A program made the translations under genes and the position numbers. The notes below the pieces were generated by a model that saw nothing but the letters and a program-made list of their open reading frames with translations, was not told the origin of the DNA and did no database searches. A stretch of DNA of 64,000 nucleotides from Blasia pusilla (taxonomy: Eukaryota; Marchantiophyta; Marchantiopsida; Blasiales). Positions 57,101 to 64,000 of the stretch are shown here, piece after piece (positions within the stretch are counted from its first letter, which is position 1; each line of letters begins with the position of its first letter). The DNA lies in the NCBI GenBank assembly GCA_050084515.1, contig CM114274.1:23746001-23810000 (forward strand), given 5' to 3'.

Positions 57101-58140
57101 CAAGCTTCGCGACTTGAAACGTAAAAAGAAGGTTCTGATTGCGTCCCAAACTGCCGCGCCCGTTGGAGGTCACTTGGAGCTAAACTAAGTCGGAGTCCAA
57201 TTGGATCCTAAGATCCAATTGCAGCCGCAGAAGGCGTCCGGTAAGGGGAAATCCCCATCCTTCAGTGGAACTATAGCTCTGAATTTCTTGCTCCATGCAT
57301 CCCAATAGGTCGGCAACAAGTGGGGAATCAGAACCTTAGTTCCGATTGTGTCCCAGACTACCGCGCCTGCTGAAGGTCATTTGGAGCCGAACTAAGTCGG
57401 AGTCCAGTTGGATCCTAAGATCCAATTCTAACCGCAGAAGGCGTTCGGTAAAGGGAAATCCCCATCCCGGATTGGAACTGTAGTTTCGAATTTCTTGCTC
57501 CTTGTAATTCAATAGGTCGGCAACAAGTGGGGAATCGGAGCTTTAGTTCCGATTGAGTCCCAGACTGCCGTGCCTGTTGAAGGTCATTTGGAGCCAAACT
57601 AAGTCGAAGTCCAATTGTATCCTAAGATCCAATTGCGGCCGTAGAAGGCGTCCGATAAAGGGAAATCCCCATCTTTGGTTTGAATTGTAGTTCCAAATGC
57701 TTGCTCCTTGCATCCCAATAGGTCGGCAACAAGTGAGAAATCGGAACCTTAGTTCCAATTGTGTCCCAGACTGCCACACCCGCTGAAGGTCATTTGGAGC
57801 CAAACTAAGTCGGAGTCCAATTGGATCCTAAGATCCAATTGCGGCGGCAGAAGGCATCTGGTAAAGGGAAATCTCCATCCTGCATTGGAACTGTAGGTCC
57901 AAATTGCCTGCTCCTTGCATCCCAATAGATCGGCAACAAGTGGGGAATCGGAACCTTAGTTCCGATTGTGTCCCAGACTACCGCGCCTGCTAAAGGTCAT
58001 TTGGAGCCAAACTAAGTCGGAGTCAAATTGTATCCTAAGATCCAATTCCGGCCGTAGAAGGCGGCGGGTAAAGGGAAATCCCCATCCTTGGTTGGAGCTG
58101 TAGTTCCGAACGGCATGCTCCCAAGATCCTAATGGGTCGG
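57101..58140. repeat. Minisatellite with 207-base period, about five units
   Basis: The box GGTCGGCAACAAG starts at 57308, 57515, 57721, 57928 (as GATCGG) and 58135, i.e. steps of 206-207 bases. Each unit contains an inverted repeat CAATTGGATC-CTAA-GATCCAATTG or a variant, a GAACCTTAGTTCC and a GGAACTGTAGTTCC palindrome, and CCCAGACTGCC. Minus-strand ORFs with repeated MAPNDLQ-type wording are products of the array. Copies differ by scattered changes. Confidence 0.9.
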
Positions 58141-58315
58141 CAACCAATGTAGTTCCGAGCTCATTTGGAACTAGAGTTCCAATTGCTTTTTCTTGGCACT
58201 CTGTGGAAGCTTCTCGGGGTCCAAACCCGGACATTGCGTTGTCAATTTCATGGCTATCTCGACCAGTAGAAACTTAATACTTCCGAGTTCATTTGGAACT
58301 AGAGTTCTAGACGCC

Positions 58316-58348
58316 ATTCAATAACCTTCCAGTGGAAGGTTATTGAAT
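58316..58348. repeat. 33-bp palindrome, 16-bp perfect arms
   Basis: ATTCAATAACCTTCCA, one G, then the exact reverse complement. It closes the GGAACT/AGTTCC-rich region and could form a tight hairpin or cruciform. Confidence 0.9.
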
Positions 58349-59661
58349 TCCAAATGTCATAGAAATGTCAATAGGATGTATTCCAAAGCCCGAACAACTC
58401 CTTCAGTGGGAAGTAGTAGGTCTACCGGCAGCAAGAATTTACAGATTCTTGCGGGCTGGGGAGAAGTGGGGTTGGGGCGGAGGGTCCATGCGGCCAAGAT
58501 TATTTCTTTCTTTACTTGAAAATGGTTTCGAATTGGGTCTTAAACTCTGATTTGGCTGACGAACGCACAAACCTTGGCCAAATCCGCATTCAATCGTTTG
58601 CCACCTCCTTTAGTGTGAAGTCACGAAATATATTAGTTTATGTTACAAATATTGCTATGACGGGTGTACGACGACTTTAACCACATCACACGCTAGCCTT
58701 CCCTCTCCCGATATGTCCAAAGAAACAAACAAAATAAACATTATTAACATCATTCTTACCGTTTTAACTTCAAGATCATACTATATAGGCGGTGAGCGAC
58801 AAAAAATACTTGATTGATTGCAAAAGAACTTGAATATATAATCATATTTAAATGGACTTAAATCTTTATTTTACTTTAAACATTCAAATTAAAAAAATAA
58901 AAAACCCTGGAATATTTTAATTCACCATTAATATCAAAATTGGTATTTTATGTGTTAATTCTAAACTTCATTCGTCTTCATCTATGTATACACCCACCTC
59001 CTTATACCAAATAACTCTAATGTGTCATTGATCCATAATGAATGCATATTTCCCGCACTAATGTACGAACGCCTAGTTTCGTCAACGTCTTGAGAACGTT
59101 GTGGGAGCACATGACAGACCCCATAACCATGGCTTCCAATTCGAACAAACCAGTCAAAGGCCTCGTTGACACACATTGCTGTTCTCGTACCGAACGAAGG
59201 ACATAACGGAACTCGAATTCAAAGGATGATATTCACACCGTTGGCAGGTTCTGGTTAGTTTGGTCTGATCCGGGCGAGAGGTAAATGTCCGTTACTTAGT
59301 GCGCATAGATGTAGAACGGTTGTCAGCTGCGCTACCGTCAATCGAATGTGGATCTTAAATACCTGGACCTCCTGTTTTGAGGTTCGACAATGGCAATTCG
59401 GTGGACTCGTCTAGAACTTCGTACATGTCATCAGCTGAAGTTCCGCAAATCTGTGCACATCAATGCGTACTAAGCAAGATTTTCGTCTAGCTGCGTGTTA
59501 GCTCCTTTCCTGAATTTGCTCGTTCGCCGTAGTTTCGAGCGTTGACGCTGAGCGGAGCTTGAAGTTGTGGCGCTCCATATATCTATAGGTTTAGCTATTT
59601 ACAAGGTTCTCCGGATCGGCTGCCCATCAGCGAGATCGTGGTATCCATTCAGAGCTTCCCC
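58349..59661 (+). promoter_or_regulatory. AT-rich spacer and upstream region of the SKP1-like gene
   Basis: 58.6-59.0 kb is AT-rich and empty. From about 59.0 kb the GC content rises. A CTATATATC-like stretch at about 59575-59590 (CCATATATCTATAGG) could be a TATA box about 75-85 bases before the ATG. A minus-strand ORF at 58982-59176 has no motif. Confidence 0.4.
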
Positions 59662-60544
59662 ATGACGTCCGCAGTTCTCGAACTAGAATCCGCCGATAAG
59701 GTTACGTTCCAGGTAGACATGCAGGTCATTCTTCAGTGCCATCTACTCCAATTTGTTACTGAGGATGTACTTTGTAACTCCAGCGAACAAGGTCCGATTC
59801 CGGTTCCTATGGTGGAGAGCTCCGTCCTGGGGACCGTGATCCATCTACTGGAACTATTGCAGTCGGAGCTCCCCGAATCAGCAATTACAAGTCTCGCACA
59901 TCTTGTGGACCTGGATACACCAACATTGTTTCGAATCATTGCGGTATGCTAGCTAGTAGATGATTTAGAATCGATGGATTCGGGCAGCTTCAATTCATTT
60001 CGATTAGTAAAATATTTACTGTCCCGATTACTAGGTCTTTTCTTTCTACTAGACCTTATTACGCGTTTCTTTCTGTCCAACTCGATGCAAACTTTTAATT
60101 TAATGTCATTCTGACCTTCTCCACTCCAACTTCGTATTTTCCGATTCGGTATTTTATCGTGTTAATTCCGTTCATACGCATGCTCATGAGCGTCCTTAGA
60201 TTGCAGAAATTGCTGTCCTATGAAGCGGCGGGGGATCTGAATAAAGTAAAAAATTGCAATTATGGATCATGGGCCAAACTCACGTGGGCACGTGTCTTTG
60301 TTATTCCTCACGATAAAAGATCGATACGATGGTGAACTTAGCTTGTATTGTACAGGCATCCGACTTTCTCATCTGTCCAAATCTACTCTCTTTGGCCTGC
60401 AAAGCTGCCGCCGAGAGACTGGCCAGGAAAAGTATAGCAGAAATAACGGACGAAGTCCAATGCAAGATCGAGAATCGCACACGTACAATTGATACCCATT
60501 TGTCACTCCAACTGCAAGACGAGGAGGTGAAGTCCTCGTGGTGA
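59662..60544 (+). CDS. SKP1-like SCF ubiquitin-ligase adaptor, two exons
   Basis: Exon 1 is 59662-59943 (94 codons, ending GCG before GTATGC) and exon 2 is 60356-60544 (after TTGTACAG; 62 codons and TGA), giving 156 residues against about 160 in canonical SKP1. ATG at 59662 is the first in frame. The N-terminal POZ half has LESADKVTFQVDMQVILQ and later IPVPMVESSVLGTVIHLLEL. The splice joins TLFRIIA to ASDFLICPNLLSLACK, matching the SKP1 core TLF-LI-AANYL-I--LL-L-C. KSIAEI matches the TPEEI box. After it the canonical NI-NDFTPEEE and WAFE ending is replaced by a diverged tail (IENRTRTIDTHLSL, ending EEVKSSW), so F-box binding may be altered. SKP1 links cullin-1 to F-box proteins in nucleus and cytosol. 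Confidence 0.85.
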
Positions 60545-61660
60545 TCCACACCAGTTGCAATTGCGAGCTCGATGGATAAATGCGGTGCAATATGCACCAC
60601 TGAAATTTTGAAAATGAATCGTTTCCTTCGACTGGTAGTGACCTGCCACTGATTTGATGTGTGCTATGCTGTATACGTCTGCCACTGCCAGGACATCGTA
60701 TACCTGGCCAACCAGGTCGCATACTGGAACTCGAGCACCGCCGGAAGAAGCTGCACAGGAATCACAAACATTTAAGAGGTTGATCACCCAGGCCGGGGTT
60801 AACATCTACCGATTTAGAGAAGGAGGGACTTAAGCTAGCTCAATGCCGGTAGTCCAATTTCCAGGTGAAGGTAAGCGTAAATTCGAATGAGAACCGAACT
60901 TACTGTTATCCGACGTCGGGATGATCGAGGTTGCAAGTCATGATGCGTACGTCTTTTTCAAATGGTCTTTCCATATTTGCGTACCTCGAGACTCAATTGC
61001 AGTGGCCGAGATGATATTGAGGAAATCCATGACTTGGGCAGCTTTAAGGTGGTCTTGGGAAATCAGACCTAGAACTTGGGCTACTTGGTGTCCAGTTCCG
61101 AAACTCTCAAATCCCCGGATCCTTGATCAAGCTGCTGTACGGGAGTTTCCCTCTTACACTTACCGCTCACGAGCAGGTAAGCTAGTTGCAATCACTTTGA
61201 GCGCTGAATTTCCGGATTCTGCACTGCTCAGTTGCAGATTTACCATACGTATATTATATGTATCCATGAATACACTCGAGCCTATAGTTCTCATAGAGTT
61301 TCGTCAGATGAACAAATCATCATGTATGTGATATATACATGCAGTTCAGATGAGTTCGAGAGCTCTTTTATTTAGCGTCGGAAGTTGTGAAGGCATTCCG
61401 ATCGAGGAGCCGGACATCGACGGAAGCAGCCTGGGGTTTGTGGCTAATTCCAAGTTGAATTTAGACTTATATCTCCCAGGAGCTCGAGGTTCTCCTTCTC
61501 TCGAGCTCTATGTAGGCAGCTATTTCGCACTCTGGAATAATTGAGGAAGCTTGTCGTGAATCCACTAGATGATGCGATGCTTCGGTGAAGCGTGAAGAGG
61601 CCTGAGCCTCGCTACCGATTCTGAAAGTCTGTGATTGTGTCGACAGATGACTAATCAAAA
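60545..61660. other. Downstream region with unassigned ORFs on both strands
   Basis: The first part is probably SKP1-like 3' untranslated DNA. Minus-strand 60805-60503 (VYDVLAVADVYSIAHIKSVA) and the minus-strand frame at about 61150-60930 (LGLISQDHLKAAQVMDFLNI, then ISATAIESRYANMERPF) read like protein, as do plus-strand 60921-61331 and 61350-61544. I recognise no domain. A second gene, possibly on the minus strand and spliced, may lie here; a donor-like CAG/GTAAGC occurs on the plus strand at 61176. Confidence 0.35.
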
Positions 61661-64000
61661 CTGCGATTACAGAAGTTACAGAAATTATATTCCCAAAGGG
61701 TTACAGAAATTAAATTCCCAAAGCTCCTCAAATTCACACTTTCTCTTCCTGTCCAAATGTTGTCACCTCGTTCACTACTGAATGCTTGGAATTTCAGAAT
61801 TGGTAAGAAACTAATTTGCAATCTTTGCAAAGTACGTAGCTAAATTCAAATGCTTTGTAAACATATATTACTTGGGAGTGATGTGGACTCCCAACTTTGA
61901 GATTCCCATTGACATGGCAATTCTTTTCACTCACAATTGAGTGTTCATTCAAGTGAAGGTGGTAATGTTTTGTGCCAAGAAAGTAAAGGAAACATAAGTG
62001 AGTAGCCATCGACAACAAGTCTACCTGAAATTATGGGGGAAGAAAATCCCCTATAGGGTAGTTAGACTTAAAACGGTTTAGGGTTTCTATGACAAGTTTA
62101 TAATGGAAGGACTCAAAGGAGTTGATGTGGAATGGAATTTTGGCCACTTTGTGTACTACACACCCTCGAAGGCTCTAACAAATTGAATGTAAGGAAATTC
62201 CAATTGCATTACCAATTTAATACAAAATGTACCACCAATTACAAATTTGGACTCATCTTCCTTTTTTTTATTTCAATAGAAAAAAATTCTAATACACAAT
62301 AATATACCAAATCATATATGTGCATATGTCCATTAGTCATCACTAATTTGAAATTCTTAGAAAATAGACTTCAAACCAATGTTGTTAACACCCATCTAAC
62401 TAACCCCATCTATAGCTAATCATTCTCTATATTTGTTAGCTTAAACAAACAGTACTATATTTAGAGACTTTGAAGAAGAAAGTTTGTTTTATATTTTAGT
62501 AGTAAAGAAGATGTTTCCTTCTAGTATTGATGATCATGTGACACACATTGTTTCCTACATGGTATTTGAAAATCTAAATTCTTCATAAATTTTGGAAAAC
62601 TCCACACCAAATATTTGGCCCATAATATTCTATTTAATCTTGACCTTAACATGGGGAAGGTATAGAGTTCCGGTTAGAGACTCTTTCATGGTTAGTTGGG
62701 AATGCCACACATGCACGCGTCTTTTAAGGTCCCTAGATTCTTAAGGAACTATATCGGAAATCTTAAATAGCTTGTCTATGTTGGGAAGTGAGAGATAAGG
62801 TGAACCATTTGAACTCAAAATCTTTCTAGAGGCTAGTATTTGCAATAAGCCATTAACTAGAGAGATTTGAAATAATTAAACTGAATTAATCTCCTCTTGA
62901 GTTCATGCAAAGTTTCCAAAGGATGATTGATGATGTGACCTAAGAAAATATAAGCATATTCCCATAGTCCCAATTGATTTAAAAAAAAAGATTAAACGAA
63001 ATTTGTTTAAAAAAATTCAACTTTATCCATGTATGTTGTAATAAAATTATAGATATAATATTTATATTTTATTAAGAGGAAGTGATATTTACTATTTATG
63101 GGAATTGAAGCTATTTTTGGATGATTTAAAAAAGTGAATCAAATATACTTTATGTTTTAAAAGAGAGTTGTTAGAACTTTTTAAGTAGCAAGAAAATGTT
63201 TCCACAAATCTTGAATGATTGATTTTTGGAGTGCATAATTATACATCTAATATTTCCGCTTTAATTTTCAAACAACTCTCTCCTTCACACTTGGTCCTCC
63301 CAACCTATAAGATTATTACTCGCCCTTTCAGCGAATTTTAGGGGTCAATTACTCACCCTAAAATTCTTAATTAACTCCAAAAAATTTATCGTCGATGAGA
63401 GAGTGATTAAGATTCATCAACCAATCGTTAGTTCAAATTACCTTTTACACTGCGTCCACTTCTACCACCAATTCCTTGTATTAGAGTGTGGCTCCCTATG
63501 CTGTAAAGTTCCTATTTATAAAGTTTATTTCTTACTATTAAATTTTGAATGCTGCAAATTGAAAACATGAATTATTTAGAGTCTAAAACATTGTATGAGA
63601 AGGGAAATCCAATAGGTGAATAAAAATTCTAAAACAACATGGTGGGAACCCATACAATGTACAAGGATGGGGTACTAAAGGTAAGGAGGAATAAAAAAAC
63701 CTGGTTACCGCACCTCCCACGAAAAGAAATCGACAAAAATTAAGGAGAAAGATAATATCCACACAAGAAAAAAACGAACAAAATGTGAGTAGGATAGGAA
63801 GTAGAAGTACTCATGCGACTTCCATCTGAACCTTTCATGAAGATGGAGCTGGCAAAAGCGATTTTCCACCATAGGCTCATGGTCTACTTCTTAAAGGACA
63901 TATCTATCGTTCATGTGACCTCCTATCAATAGGCTCATGGCCTACTTCTTAAAGGACATATTTCTCGTACTAATTTTCTTTTTGATAAAGAGCAAAATAA
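61661..64000. other. AT-rich DNA, no gene recognised
   Basis: No ORF with domains and no transposon coding sequence. Long A/T runs are frequent. Confidence 0.55.
63871..63963. repeat. Direct repeat, two copies 58 bases apart
   Basis: ATAGGCTCATGG(T/C)CTACTTCTTAAAGGACATAT occurs at 63871 and 63929 with one difference in the first part. The window ends soon after, so the array may continue. Confidence 0.8.

Noticed and set aside
57415-58234. Series of similar minus-strand ORFs with MAPNDLQ or RMQLELRF-like starts
   Set aside because: They follow the 207-bp tandem repeat, are short and differ in frame; no conserved protein.

Overview
The window looks like a gene-poor, repeat-rich stretch of a streptophyte nuclear genome, most likely a non-seed plant (bryophyte, lycophyte or fern grade) or a close algal relative. 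Reasons: spliced eukaryotic genes of plant type (a PDCD5 homologue, a SKP1-like SCF adaptor, exons like the plant organelle protein PPR4, an intronless DUF6817/TPR-type protein); Ty1/copia, Ty3/gypsy, CACTA-like and LINE elements; and TTTAGGG-type telomere-like words. The exact species cannot be named from the sequence.

Layout. 1-6.8 kb: AT-rich DNA, then one compact intronless gene for a small Cys-rich protein (3645-4070). 6.8-10.4 kb: a decayed non-LTR retrotransposon with an N-terminal zinc finger and an R2/Utopia-like reverse transcriptase. 13.1-14.7 kb: PDCD5 on the minus strand, five coding exons with GT-AG junctions and matching phases, first exon unresolved. 15.8-22.2 kb: AT-rich DNA without recognised genes. 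23.4-24.7 kb: DUF6817/TPR-like gene. 25.6-26.0 kb: two orphan PPR4-like exons. 27.1-32.0 kb: a LINE with tandem 5' monomers, itself hit by a fragment of its own family. 32.6-39.1 kb: a mosaic of a repeat-family gene fragment, a truncated LINE, a copia RT fragment, a CACTA-like end, long GA/TC microsatellites, repeated LINE tails and a 606-bp tandem duplication. 40.4-46.2 kb and 56.1-56.5 kb: a decayed multi-exon gene of an unknown repeat family, split by the large gypsy element between them. 57.1-58.1 kb: a 207-bp minisatellite. 59.7-60.5 kb: SKP1-like gene. 61.7-64 kb: AT-rich DNA.

The most notable object is the Ty3/gypsy-type retrotransposon at about 46.3-56.1 kb (minus strand). Its domains run gag with two zinc knuckles, aspartic protease, a complete-looking C5 cytosine DNA methyltransferase domain (motifs I, IV with the PCQG cysteine, VI, VIII, IX and X), reverse transcriptase, RNase H, integrase and a C-terminal PHD finger. 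It therefore carries both a DNA-methylation writer and a likely histone-tail reader. This copy is dead (stops, frameshifts, an integrase Asp-to-Asn change). Several lesions look like C-to-T decay at CG and CHG sites, as expected if the element was itself methylated. Its LTRs are arranged as if a two-LTR circle had been opened inside an LTR.

The host genes here share no pathway; they are isolated housekeeping-type genes between transposon islands.
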